Shown here piece after piece: positions 19,169 to 28,588 of a stretch of 64,000 nucleotides of DNA (position 1 is the first letter of the stretch; each line of letters begins with the position of its first letter). Below the pieces are notes generated by a model, which was given only the letters and a program-made list of their open reading frames with translations, searched no databases and was not told the origin of the DNA. This DNA is from an uncultured Roseateles sp. (GTDB lineage: Bacteria; Pseudomonadota; Gammaproteobacteria; Burkholderiales; Burkholderiaceae_C): the NCBI RefSeq assembly GCF_913777145.1, contig NZ_CAJYPS010000031.1, positions 62,001-126,000 of the forward strand, written 5' to 3'. A program made the position numbers and the translations under genes.

Positions 19169-19374
19169 GGATGCTCTCCTAGTTGAGTCACTGGGGGCGC
19201 ACTGGCCGCTCGCGCGGGCTCGGGCGTCACCCCCAGGTGCATGGCGGCGGACTGCTCGTCCACCTTCACATGCTGATGGGCCACAAAGGCCTGCCAGAGA
19301 CCCGCCAGGACCAGCAGCTTGACCAGGACCACCCATCCCAGGTGGCGCAGCAATCGATGTTCGGCGGGAATCAC
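19165..19374 (-). CDS. cydP: Putative small cytochrome oxidase subunit CydP
   Basis: 69 aa single-TM protein (RLLRHLGWVVLVKLLVLAGLWQAFV) immediately upstream of and overlapping cydA. Confidence 0.75.
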   Translation of the reverse strand: MIPAEHRLLRHLGWVVLVKLLVLAGLWQAFVAHQHVKVDEQSAAMHLGVTPEPARAASAPPVTQLGEHP

Positions 19375-19449
19375 GGCCGGGGTTGTACAAGATCCGTGCC
19401 AGGCCTATTGGGGCTTTTCCGCGGATCCCGGGTCTTATTCGAGACCGCT

Positions 19450-19463
19450 TTGACGCAGGTCAT
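19450..19463. promoter_or_regulatory. FNR/Anr-like box candidate upstream of cyd operon
   Basis: TTGACGCAGGTCAT vs TTGAY-N4-RTCAA, one mismatch, about 76 bp upstream of cydP start. Confidence 0.4.
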
Positions 19464-19668
19464 CAAGAGGCCTCGGCGTGCCCGCGCCCAGGCTCACGCC
19501 CACTGGGCAAAGGCCCAGCGACGGGGTCAGGTTTTGCTGAAGGGGAGGGCCGTGACACCGCCGCCCGACCGCGTGATCGGGCGGTCCGCTGGGGCGGGGC
19601 TATCGCCGTCGCCTGCCAGACCCTCTGTCAGGTCGGCTGCCGCGACTGCCAGGCTGGCAGTGCTGCGT

Positions 19669-20964
19669 TCAGTGCAGCTTGACCAGCGGGCGCGCGCGCT
19701 TTACCAGGAAGCGCGCCACGGCCAGCACGCCGGTGCGCATCACGCCCAGCACCGCGCGGTGGTGCATCAGGTGCAGGCTCACATACATCGTGCGGGCGAA
19801 CAGGCCTTCGACGAACCAGGAGGCCTTGAACAGATTGCCCATCAGGTTGCCCACCGAGGTCGAGGTGCCCAGCGACACCAGGGAGCCATGGTCCTGGTAG
19901 CGGTAGGTGCTGGCGCCCGGGGCCTCGCCGCGCGCCAGGCGCAGCAGCCGTTCGTAAAGGTAGTCGGCCTGCTGGTGCGCGGCCTGGGCGCGCGGCGGCA
20001 CCAGCTTGCCGTCGCTGCCGGCGGGGCAGGCGGCGCAGTCGCCCAGCGCGTAGAGGCCGGCATGGCCCTCCACCTCCAGGCGCGTGTTGACGACGATCTG
20101 GTTGCCGCGGCTCAGCGGCAGGCCCAGCGTCTTCACGAGGGCAGGGGGTTGGATGCCGGCCGCCCACACGACGATGTCGGCAGGCTGGCTGCGCCCGTCG
20201 GAGGTCTCGACCGCATCGGGCGTGATCGCCACCACGCGGCAGCTGGTGCGCAGGCTCACATGGCGTTCGCGCAGCAGGCGGGCGGCCGCGGCCGACACCT
20301 TCTCCGGCAGCGGCTCCAGGATGCGTGGCGAGCCCTCGATCAGCGTGATGCGCACATCCAGGTTGGGGTCCAGGCGCCGGAAGCCATAGCGCGCGTGCAC
20401 CGCGCCGGCCTCGCGCAGTTCGGCCGCCAGCTCCACGCCGGTGGCGCCGCCGCCGATGATGACGATGTCCACGCCGCGTGTCTCGCCGGCCTGCTTCTGC
20501 AACTCGGCGCGCGTCAGCAGCTTGAGCATGCGCAGGCGAAAGCGCTCGGCGTCCGCGGGGCCGTTCAGCGAGATCGAGTGCTCGGCGGCGCCGGGCACGC
20601 CGAAGTGGTTGGCGGTGCTGCCCAGCGCGATCACCAGGTGGTCGTAGCCCAGCTCGCGCCGCGGCAGGATGAGCTCGCCATCGTCGCCGAGGAACTCGCC
20701 CACCGTGATGCAGCGGCGCGCCTCGTCCAGCGCCAGCATGGGGCCGAACTCGAACTCGAAGCCGTTGTCATGGGCCAGCATCTCGTAGGACAGGCCCTCC
20801 TGGTGGATGTCCAGCGTGCCGGCGGCCACCTCGTGCAGCGAAGGCTTCCAGATATGGAACAACTTGTTGTCTACCAGCGTGACCTGGTCGCTGCCCAGCT
20901 TGCGGCCGAGCTTGCAGGCCAGCTCCAGACCTCCGGCGCCGCCGCCGACGATGACGATTCGCAT
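19669..20964 (-). CDS. NAD(P)/FAD-dependent oxidoreductase, type II NADH dehydrogenase-like
   Basis: MRIVIVGGGAGGLELACKLGRKLG; ALGSTANHFGVPGAAEH; VVWAAGIQPP; second GGGATGVELAAEL nucleotide-binding motif. Confidence 0.88.
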   Translation of the reverse strand: MRIVIVGGGAGGLELACKLGRKLGSDQVTLVDNKLFHIWKPSLHEVAAGTLDIHQEGLSYEMLAHDNGFEFEFGPMLALDEARRCITVGEFLGDDGELILPRRELGYDHLVIALGSTANHFGVPGAAEHSISLNGPADAERFRLRMLKLLTRAELQKQAGETRGVDIVIIGGGATGVELAAELREAGAVHARYGFRRLDPNLDVRITLIEGSPRILEPLPEKVSAAAARLLRERHVSLRTSCRVVAITPDAVETSDGRSQPADIVVWAAGIQPPALVKTLGLPLSRGNQIVVNTRLEVEGHAGLYALGDCAACPAGSDGKLVPPRAQAAHQQADYLYERLLRLARGEAPGASTYRYQDHGSLVSLGTSTSVGNLMGNLFKASWFVEGLFARTMYVSLHLMHHRAVLGVMRTGVLAVARFLVKRARPLVKLH

Positions 20965-21184
20965 GTGTGCTTTCCATCCCGGACCGCCGCGTGCGCCTCG
21001 TGCCCGCGCCCGGCCCGAGTGGGCACTGTAGTCGACGGCCTGGCTTTGCCGATGCGGCGGATGGGGCCGCTCGGTTACAGCTTAAACAGACCGGACCGCT
21101 GTTGGACTACCACTGGCGTGCTGCGCGCCCAGTTTGGCAAGACCTGACCCTGTGAGGGCGGCGATGATGGGCGAGGGCACCATG

Positions 21185-21220
21185 AAAAAAGGACTTGGAA
21201 GCTCGACTTCCAAGTCCTTT
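21185..21220 (-). terminator. Rho-independent terminator downstream of tRNA-Met
   Basis: AAAGGACTTGGAAG-CTCGA-CTTCCAAGTCCTTT, 14-bp perfect stem with T-tract on minus strand. Confidence 0.88.
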
Positions 21221-21244
21221 GATCGACCCTGGCGGGTCTGTGTT

Positions 21245-21321
<77 letters not shown>

Positions 21322-21365
21322 TAACAGCCCGCTATTCTAATCAGCTTTCGAGCGAGAATGCAAGC

Positions 21366-22478
21366 ATGTTCAGTTTTTTCAAGAAAAAATTTGCTTCGGC
21401 CCCGCCGGCGCCGGTCTCGCCCCCTGTGCAGGAGGCCGAGCCGATAGGGGTGGAGCCGCCTGCAGCGCCCCCGCCAGCGCCCGTGGCCGCGCCTGTCGCG
21501 CCGGTGGTCGCAGTGGTCGTGCCGGCACCCGTGGCCAGCGAGCCGCCGCCGCAGGCCGAACCGGCGCCCGCGCCCGCGCCGCGCCAGGGCTGGCTGGACC
21601 GGCTGCGCAACGGGTTGCGCAAGACCGGCAGCAGCATCGCCCAGGTCTTCACCGGCACGCGCATCGACGAGGGCCTGTATGAAGAGCTGGAAGCCGCGCT
21701 GCTGATGGCCGACACCGGCGTGCGCGCGACCGAGTTCCTGCTGGCCGATCTGAAGCAGCGCGTGAAGGACGCCAAGGCCACCGATCCGCAGGCGGTGCGC
21801 ACGCTGCTGGTGGATGCGCTGGCCGATCTGCTGGCGCCGCTGGAGCGCTCGCTGGTGGTGGGCGAGGCCCAGCCCACGGTGATGATGGTGGTGGGCGTGA
21901 ACGGCGCCGGCAAGACCACCAGCATAGGCAAGCTGACCCGCCATCTGGCGCAGGCCGAGCAGCGCGTGCTGCTGGCCGCGGCCGACACCTTCCGCGCGGC
22001 GGCGCGCGAGCAGCTGGGCGTGTGGGCCGACCGGGCCCATGTGGAGATCATCAGCCAGGAGGGTGGCGATCCGGCGGCCGTGTCCTTCGATGCGGTGAAC
22101 GCGGGCCGGGCACGCGGCGTGGACGTGGTGATCGCCGACACCGCGGGCCGTCTGCCCACGCAGCTGCACCTGATGGAGGAGCTGAAGAAGATCAAGCGCG
22201 TGATCGGCAAGGCCCAGGACGGGGCGCCGCACGAGGTGCTGCTGGTGGTGGACGGCAACACCGGCCAGAACGCGCTGAACCAGGTCAAGGCCTTCGACGA
22301 GGCGCTGGGCCTGACCGGCCTGGTGGTCACCAAGCTGGACGGCACGGCCAAGGGCGGCGTGCTGGCCGCCATCGCGCGCGAGCGGCCGGTGCCGGTCTAC
22401 TTCATCGGCGTGGGCGAGAAGCTCGAGGACCTCGAGACCTTCAACGCCCGCGAATTCGCGCGGGCGTTGCTGGAATAG
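21366..22478 (+). CDS. ftsY: Signal recognition particle receptor FtsY
   Basis: GVNGAGKTTSIGKLTRHL, DTFRAAAREQL, DTAGRLPTQLHLMEELKK, TKLDGTAKGG. Confidence 0.96.
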   Translation: MFSFFKKKFASAPPAPVSPPVQEAEPIGVEPPAAPPPAPVAAPVAPVVAVVVPAPVASEPPPQAEPAPAPAPRQGWLDRLRNGLRKTGSSIAQVFTGTRIDEGLYEELEAALLMADTGVRATEFLLADLKQRVKDAKATDPQAVRTLLVDALADLLAPLERSLVVGEAQPTVMMVVGVNGAGKTTSIGKLTRHLAQAEQRVLLAAADTFRAAAREQLGVWADRAHVEIISQEGGDPAAVSFDAVNAGRARGVDVVIADTAGRLPTQLHLMEELKKIKRVIGKAQDGAPHEVLLVVDGNTGQNALNQVKAFDEALGLTGLVVTKLDGTAKGGVLAAIARERPVPVYFIGVGEKLEDLETFNAREFARALLE

Positions 22479-22499
22479 CGGAGGCCGTCAGGCCGACAT

Positions 22500-22651
22500 C
22501 TCCAGCAGCAGCCGTGGAGCTGGCTTTGCCGGGCCACCGGTTGCGCCGCCTTGAGGGGGGTAAGGCCGGACACCAGGAGTCCTGAGGACTCGTGGTGCCG
22601 GCAGAACGACAAAGCCTCTGGCTTTGGCACGGCGAAGCCGGTAGGGGGTGG
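22500..22651. repeat. Dispersed intergenic repeat, copy 1 (with about 60 bp internal palindromic insertion)
   Basis: CTCCAGCAGC..GGAGCTGGCTTTGCCGGGCC...CTTGAGGGG...AGCCGGTAGGGGGTGG, aligns by eye with 35851-35931. Confidence 0.8.
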
Positions 22652-22652
22652 G

Positions 22653-24029
22653 TTACATCCCAGGCAGCATGCCCTTCATGCCGCCCAGCTTCTTCATCAT
22701 CTTGAAGAGGCCGCCGCCCTTCATCTTCTTCATCATCTGCTGCATCTGGTCGAACTGGTTCAGCAGGCGGTTCACGTCCTGGATCTGCACGCCGGCGCCG
22801 GCGGCGATGCGGCGCTTGCGGCTGGCCTTGGTCTTGCCGTCCATCAGCAGCGCGGGCTGGCGACGCTCCTTGGCGGTCATCGCGTTCAGGATGCCCTCCA
22901 TGCGCTTCATGTCGCGCTCGGCACGGTCCATGTCGGCCTGACCGGCCTTGGCGGCCATCTGCGTGGGCAGCTTGTCCATCAGCGAGCCCAGGCCGCCCAT
23001 CTTCTTCATCTGCGAGATCTGCTGCAGGAAGTCGTTCAGGTCGAAGCCACTGCCGCTCTTGAGCTTCTCGGCCATGGCCTGGGCCGAGGCCAGGTCCACG
23101 CTCTGCGTGACCTGCTCGACGAGGGCCACGATGTCGCCCATGCCCAGCACACGGCCCGCATGGCGGTCGGCGTCGAACACCTCCAGCCCGTCTATCTTCT
23201 CGGACACGCCGGCGAACTTGATGGGTGCGCCGGTCACCTGGCGCACCGACAGCGCCGCACCGCCGCGTGAGTCGCCGTCCAGCTTGGTCAGCACCACGCC
23301 GGTCAGCGGCAGCGCGTCCTTGAAGGCCTTGGCGGTGTTGACCGCGTCCTGGCCCTGCATCGCGTCGACCACGAACAGCGTCTCGACCGGGTTCAGCGTC
23401 GCGTGCAGCTCCTTGATCTCGGCCATCAGCGCCTCGTCGATCGCGAGGCGGCCGGCGGTGTCCACCAGCAGCACGTCGATGAAGTGGCGCTTGGCGTAGT
23501 CCAGCGCGGCCAGCGCGATGTCGCGCGGCTTCTGGTCCGGTGTGGATGCGAACCACTCGGCACCGGCCTGCTTGGTGACCGTCTTGAGCTGTTCGATGGC
23601 GGCCGGGCGGTAGACGTCGGCGCTGACGGTCAGCACCTTCTTCTTGCGTTTCTCGATCAGGTGCTTGGCCAGCTTGGCGGTGGTGGTGGTCTTGCCCGCG
23701 CCCTGCAGGCCGGCCATCAGGATGACGGCCGGCGGCTGGGCCGCGAGGTTGATGTCTGCAATGCCCTCGCCCATGGTGGCGGCGAGTTCCTTGTGGACGA
23801 TGGACACCAGCACCTGGCCGGGGTTGAGCGAGCCCACGACCTCCTGGCCCAGGGCCTTGTCTTTGACGCGGGCGATGAAGTCGCGCACCACGGGCAGGGC
23901 CACGTCGGCCTCGAGCAGGGCCATGCGCACCTCGCGCAGCATGTCCTGCACGTTGCTCTCGGTGATGCGGGCCTGGCCGCGCATCGTCTTGACGAGGCGG
24001 CTCAGGCGGTCGGTCAGGTTGGTAGCCAT
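22653..24029 (-). CDS. ffh: Signal recognition particle protein Ffh
   Basis: MATNLTDRLSRLVKTMRGQARITESNVQDMLREVRMALLEADVALPVV; GLQGAGKTTTTAKLA; methionine-rich M domain. Confidence 0.97.
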   Translation of the reverse strand: MATNLTDRLSRLVKTMRGQARITESNVQDMLREVRMALLEADVALPVVRDFIARVKDKALGQEVVGSLNPGQVLVSIVHKELAATMGEGIADINLAAQPPAVILMAGLQGAGKTTTTAKLAKHLIEKRKKKVLTVSADVYRPAAIEQLKTVTKQAGAEWFASTPDQKPRDIALAALDYAKRHFIDVLLVDTAGRLAIDEALMAEIKELHATLNPVETLFVVDAMQGQDAVNTAKAFKDALPLTGVVLTKLDGDSRGGAALSVRQVTGAPIKFAGVSEKIDGLEVFDADRHAGRVLGMGDIVALVEQVTQSVDLASAQAMAEKLKSGSGFDLNDFLQQISQMKKMGGLGSLMDKLPTQMAAKAGQADMDRAERDMKRMEGILNAMTAKERRQPALLMDGKTKASRKRRIAAGAGVQIQDVNRLLNQFDQMQQMMKKMKGGGLFKMMKKLGGMKGMLPGM

Positions 24030-24086
24030 CGCGTGATTGGGGGCAGCTCCGGCAGACGGCGCGGAGGCCAAAAGTACACTGTGGCC

Positions 24087-24923
24087 ATGAGTTTATCGCC
24101 CCCCCTGTTGACGCCCACCGAGGGCTCGGCCGGCCTGGCGCTGGCGATCGCGAGTGCCGCGGCCCTGGCGTCCTATGCGACGGTGGGTCTGGCGGGGGTG
24201 TCCCCGCAGGCGCGCTGGCCCCGCTGGCTGCTGCCGCTGGCCTGGATCGCGCAAGGCCTGGCCCTGCTGCTGGACATAGGCGGCTACGGCCTCACGCAGC
24301 CCGGCACGCGCTTCGGCTTCGCACCGGCCCTGTCCATGACGCTGTGGATGGTGCTGACCATCTACCTGGTGGAGAGCCGCTTCGTGCCGCTGCTGAGCGT
24401 GCGGCGCGTGCTGGCGCTGCTGGCCGCCGTGGCCGTGTTGCTGGCCTGGAGCTTCCCGGGCCAGAACCGGCCGCTCGCCGCCTCGCCCTGGGCGCCGCTG
24501 CACTGGCTGCTGGGGCTGGCGTCCTATGGCCTGTTCGGCGTTGCGGTGCTGCATGCGGCGCTTATGAACCGCGCCGAGACGCGCCTGCGCCGCAGAGCGG
24601 CCGAGCCTGCGGGCATGCCGCTGCTGCAGCTGGAGCGCTTGACCTTCCAGTTCGTCGCGGCGGGCGTGGTGGCGCTGTCGCTGGCCATCCTGCTGGGCTG
24701 GAGCTTCACGCCGACCTGGCGCTGGGACCACAAGACCCTGCTGGCCGTGCTGGGCTGGCTGGTGCTGACCGGCCTGCTGGTGGGGCGGCGCGTGTACGGC
24801 TGGCGCGGGCGGCGCGCGACCCGCTGGCTCTACGCCGGCGCGGCGCTGCTGCTGCTGTCCTACGCCGGTACCCGCTTCGTGCTGGAGGTCGTGCTGCAGC
24901 GGGCCGCCGAGGGCTCGCTGTGA
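24087..24923 (+). CDS. CcsA/YpjD-like cytochrome c assembly membrane protein
   Basis: Multi-TM protein; HWLLGLASYGLFGVAVLHAALM and WRWDHKTLLAVLGWLVLTGLL. Confidence 0.8.
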   Translation: MSLSPPLLTPTEGSAGLALAIASAAALASYATVGLAGVSPQARWPRWLLPLAWIAQGLALLLDIGGYGLTQPGTRFGFAPALSMTLWMVLTIYLVESRFVPLLSVRRVLALLAAVAVLLAWSFPGQNRPLAASPWAPLHWLLGLASYGLFGVAVLHAALMNRAETRLRRRAAEPAGMPLLQLERLTFQFVAAGVVALSLAILLGWSFTPTWRWDHKTLLAVLGWLVLTGLLVGRRVYGWRGRRATRWLYAGAALLLLSYAGTRFVLEVVLQRAAEGSL

Positions 24924-25174
24924 AATACCTGCTGCTGATCGCGCTGCTGCTGCTTTATCTGCTGGGCCTCAAGCGCGTGCGCCCCAAGCGCAGCGCGCCG
25001 CCGCCGTCACCGCCGGCCGCCGCGCCGGTGGCCGAGGCACCGCCGCAGCAGATGGTGAGCTGTGCCGAGTGCGGCCTGCACCTGCCTCAGGACGAGGCCC
25101 TGCCGGGCCGGGGCGGGCATTTCTGCACCAGCGAGCACCGCGCCAGTTTCGAGGCGCGTCGGGGCCCGTATTGA
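24920..25174 (+). CDS. PP0621-like small membrane-anchored Zn-ribbon protein
   Basis: GTG start overlapping previous gene; N-terminal TM then VSCAECGLHLPQDEALPGRGGHFCTSEHRASFEA. Confidence 0.75.
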   Translation: MKYLLLIALLLLYLLGLKRVRPKRSAPPPSPPAAAPVAEAPPQQMVSCAECGLHLPQDEALPGRGGHFCTSEHRASFEARRGPY

Positions 25175-26847
25175 GCACCGACAGCCGGGGCGACTGGTTC
25201 CAGGACACGGTGACCGAGCCGCCGGCGGATGCGGGCGGCAAGGCCTTTGCACGCCTGCACCGGGCCTTTCTGAGCGCGCGTGCGGTGCTGGGGCTGGTGC
25301 TGGTGGCGGCACAGCTGATCGCGGTGTCGCTGGCCGCGCAGGTGGCCTCGTCCACGCTGGGCTTGAGCCTGTCCTATGCCGCGCTGGCGCTGGCGTGGCG
25401 TCTGTGGGTGCCGCGGGCGCGCACGGTGGCGCCGCGGCAGTTCGCGCGCCTGAGCAGCCCGCACTGGTGGGCTGCGGTGGGCCTGGACGTGCTGCTGTTC
25501 GGCGTGCTCAACCTGCTGGACAGCTCGGGCGTGAACTACGGCGCGCTGTTCGTGATGCCGGTGCTGATGGCCGCGGTGCTGAGTCCGCGCCGCCTGGCGC
25601 TGGCCACGGCGGCCATGGCCACGCTGTGGTTGCTGGCCGCGGCCGGCTGGTCGGTGCTGCGCGGGCTGGACGTGGGCCTGCGCATGACGCAGGCCGGGTT
25701 GGTGGGCAGCGGCCTGTTCGCGGTCAGCCTGCTGGCCGGCGAGCTGAGCGCGCGGCTGGCGCGTGAGGAGCGCACCGCGCGCGGCAGCATGGCGCTGGCG
25801 CGGCAGCAGGAGCAGCTCAACCGCCTGGTCATCGACGAGATGCAGCAGGGCGTGCTGGTGGTGGATCGCGGTGGCCTGGTGCGGGCCATCAACCCGGCGG
25901 CCCGCGAGCTGATCGGTGCGCCCGGTGGCGACGCGGTGCCGCGCTGGCCGCTGCGCAGCCGGCCGGACTGGCAGCCGCTGGCCGATGCGCTGGAGCGCGC
26001 CCATGCGCAGGGCGGCCGGGCCGAGATGGACGTCAGCCTGCCGCAGGACGGCGGCGTCAGCCGCAGCCTGCGCCTGCGCCTGCGCTTCACGCGCCAGCGG
26101 GCCGGCAGCGAGGACCTGTGCGTGCTGTTCCTGGAGGACAACCGCGAGCTGCTGGCGCGTACCCGCCAGGAGAAGCTGGCTGCGATGGGGCGGGTGTCGG
26201 CCGGCATTGCGCACGAGATTCGCAACCCGCTGGCCGCGATCGCGCAGGCCAATGCGCTGCTGTCCGAGGACGTGGCGGGCTCGCGTGCCGAGCAGCTGAC
26301 CGCGATGATCACGTCCAATGTGCAGCGCCTCAAGCGTCTGGTGGACGACGTGGCCGAGGTCGCCCCCGGCTTGCAGCCGGTCATGCAGCGGCTGGACGCG
26401 AGTGCGCTGGTGCGCGAGGCGGCCGCTGATTGGGCGCGTCTGCATGGTCTGACCCTCGGGGGCCGCTTCGTCGTCGAGATTGCGGCCGAGGGCCTGATGG
26501 TGCTGTTCGATGCGGAGCACCTGCGCCGCGTGCTGGTCAACCTGCTGGACAACGCGCTGCGCCATTCGCCCGACCAGCCGGGCGCGGTGCGGCTGCAGCT
26601 GGCGCCGCGGGCGGAGTCCGTGCTGCTGGTGGTCGGCAGCCTGGGGCCGCCGGTGCCGCCCGAGGTCGAGAAATACCTGTTCGAGCCCTTCTTCTCCACC
26701 CGCAGCCGCGGCTCGGGGCTGGGGCTCTATATTTGTCGCGAGCTGTGCGAGCGCCATGGCGCCCGCATCGATTACCGCCGTGCCGCCGACGCGCCGGCCA
26801 ACGAGTTCTGCGTGCTGCTGCGCACGCCCACGCCCGATCCCGCATGA
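25171..26847 (+). CDS. pilS: Sensor histidine kinase PilS-like
   Basis: Probable TTG start at 25171; membrane domain, PAS, H-box ISAGIAHEIRNPLAAI-type, N-box (NLLDNALRHSPDQPG); followed by pilR-like gene. Confidence 0.82.
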   Translation: MSTDSRGDWFQDTVTEPPADAGGKAFARLHRAFLSARAVLGLVLVAAQLIAVSLAAQVASSTLGLSLSYAALALAWRLWVPRARTVAPRQFARLSSPHWWAAVGLDVLLFGVLNLLDSSGVNYGALFVMPVLMAAVLSPRRLALATAAMATLWLLAAAGWSVLRGLDVGLRMTQAGLVGSGLFAVSLLAGELSARLAREERTARGSMALARQQEQLNRLVIDEMQQGVLVVDRGGLVRAINPAARELIGAPGGDAVPRWPLRSRPDWQPLADALERAHAQGGRAEMDVSLPQDGGVSRSLRLRLRFTRQRAGSEDLCVLFLEDNRELLARTRQEKLAAMGRVSAGIAHEIRNPLAAIAQANALLSEDVAGSRAEQLTAMITSNVQRLKRLVDDVAEVAPGLQPVMQRLDASALVREAAADWARLHGLTLGGRFVVEIAAEGLMVLFDAEHLRRVLVNLLDNALRHSPDQPGAVRLQLAPRAESVLLVVGSLGPPVPPEVEKYLFEPFFSTRSRGSGLGLYICRELCERHGARIDYRRAADAPANEFCVLLRTPTPDPA

Positions 26848-28307
26848 GCACCCCGTCCCCCGCCCGTTTGCTGGTCGTCGACGACGAGCCCGATCTGCGC
26901 ACGCTCTACGAACTGACCCTGCTGCGCGAGGGCTACGAGATCGACAGCGCCGGCTGTGTGGCCGAGGCGCTGGAGCATCTGCGCGCCCACAGCTATGGCG
27001 CGGTCATCACCGACATGAAGCTGCCCGACGGCAACGGGCTGGAGCTGCTGCGCTGGCTGGAGCAGGCCGGGCGCTCGGAGAAGGCGCTGGTCATCACCGC
27101 CTTCGGCTCGGCCGAGAACGCGGTCGAGGCGCTCAAGGCCGGCGCCTATGACTACCTCACCAAACCGGTGGACCTGCGCCAGTTCCGGCTGGTGGTGGGC
27201 TCGGCGCTGGGTCGGGTGAGCAGCGAGGCCGCGCCGACGCCGGCGGCGGCGCCACGGGCCGCGCCGGCCGCGGCAGCGTCGCGCCTGGTGGGCGAGTCCG
27301 AGGCCATGCGGGCGGTGCGGGCGCTGATCGAAAAGGTGGCGCGCAGCATGGCGCCGGTGCTGGTGCAGGGCGAGTCCGGCACCGGCAAGGAGTTGGTCGC
27401 TCGCGCCATCCATGCGCAGGGCGCGCGCGCGGCGGCGCGCTTCGTTGCGGTGAACTGCGGCGCCATCCCGGAGAATCTGCTGGAGGCCGAGTTCTTCGGC
27501 TACCGAAAGGGCGCCTTCACCGGCGCCAACGAGGACCGCGAGGGCTTTTTCCAGGCGGCCGATGGCGGCACGCTGTTTCTCGACGAGATCGGCGACCTGC
27601 CACTGGCCATGCAGAGCAAGCTGCTGCGCGTGATCCAGGAGCGCAGCGTGCGCCCGGTGGGCGCGGTGGCCGAGGCGCCGGTGAACGTGCGCATCCTCAG
27701 TGCCACCCACAAGGACCTGGCGGCCGAGGTGGCGGCCGGGCGCTTCCGGCAGGACCTGTTCTACCGGCTCAACGTGATACAGATCCGTGTGCCGCCGCTG
27801 CGCGAGCGCCTGGAGGATCTGGGCCTGATCGCCGAGCGCGTGCTGAGCCGCATCGCGCAGGATGCCGGCGTGTCGCCCACGCCCCGGCTCACGCCTCAGG
27901 CACTGCAGACGCTGGCGCGCTACGCCTTCCCTGGCAATGTGCGGGAGCTGGAGAACCTGCTGCACCGCGCGCTGGCGCTGTCGGGCGGCGAGTGGATGGA
28001 TGCGGCCGACCTGGGTTTGCCCGATGCGTTGCTGGATACGCCGCTGGACGAGTCGCGCGGCGAGTCGCAGTTCGGCCGCCTGGACGGCCCGCTGGCCGGT
28101 CCTGCACCTGTGGATGGCCTGTGCCTGCCCGAGACCCTGCCCAGCGACCTCGCGGCCTACCTGGACGACGTGGAGCGCGCCATCTTGCTGCGCGCGCTGG
28201 AGCAGCACCGCTTCAACCGCACGGCTGCCGCGGCCAGCCTGGGGCTGTCGCTGCGGCAGATCCGCTACCGCATGGCGCGGCTGGACATCTCCGCAGGCGA
28301 GGCCTGA
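26844..28307 (+). CDS. pilR: Sigma-54-dependent response regulator PilR-like
   Basis: Receiver ([15 protein letters not shown]), AAA+ ([22 protein letters not shown]), Fis-type HTH C-terminus. Confidence 0.88.
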   Translation: MSTPSPARLLVVDDEPDLRTLYELTLLREGYEIDSAGCVAEALEHLRAHSYGAVITDMKLPDGNGLELLRWLEQAGRSEKALVITAFGSAENAVEALKAGAYDYLTKPVDLRQFRLVVGSALGRVSSEAAPTPAAAPRAAPAAAASRLVGESEAMRAVRALIEKVARSMAPVLVQGESGTGKELVARAIHAQGARAAARFVAVNCGAIPENLLEAEFFGYRKGAFTGANEDREGFFQAADGGTLFLDEIGDLPLAMQSKLLRVIQERSVRPVGAVAEAPVNVRILSATHKDLAAEVAAGRFRQDLFYRLNVIQIRVPPLRERLEDLGLIAERVLSRIAQDAGVSPTPRLTPQALQTLARYAFPGNVRELENLLHRALALSGGEWMDAADLGLPDALLDTPLDESRGESQFGRLDGPLAGPAPVDGLCLPETLPSDLAAYLDDVERAILLRALEQHRFNRTAAAASLGLSLRQIRYRMARLDISAGEA

Positions 28308-28541
28308 CCCCCTCGTTTCCGCCCCTCGGTATTTGCCCTGCTTGAATTCGCCCGCGGCGGGCTCGCGGCGGGTGGTCCATGCCCCTGCCGGACAGCAGGG
28401 CTTCAGCATTGGCGCGGCCTCGCGGCCCGTTTCCGCGCCGCGAGCCCCTGTTGATGCGGGGTGCGGCCCACAGGGCCCGTATTGATCGGCTTTTCGGGCC
28501 CGTGCGGGCGCGATGTGAGGTGTCCGGAATGCGGGCTTGGG

Positions 28542-28588
28542 ACACTAGGGATAGAGATTGAACCCCCGGGATGCCCTAGATATAGTGT
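28542..28588 (+). promoter_or_regulatory. Tandem NrdR boxes upstream of nrdA
   Basis: ACACTAGGGATAGAGA (28542-28557) and GCCCTAGATATAGTGT (28573-28588), starts 31 bp apart; resemble NrdR consensus ACACwATATwTwGTGT. Confidence 0.7.

Noticed and set aside
21038-21080. Possible third copy of the intergenic repeat (CTGGCTTTGCCGATGCGGCGGATGGGG)
   Set aside because: Only the short CTGGCTTTGCC core is shared; the CTTGAGGGG and GCCGGTAGGGG modules are missing
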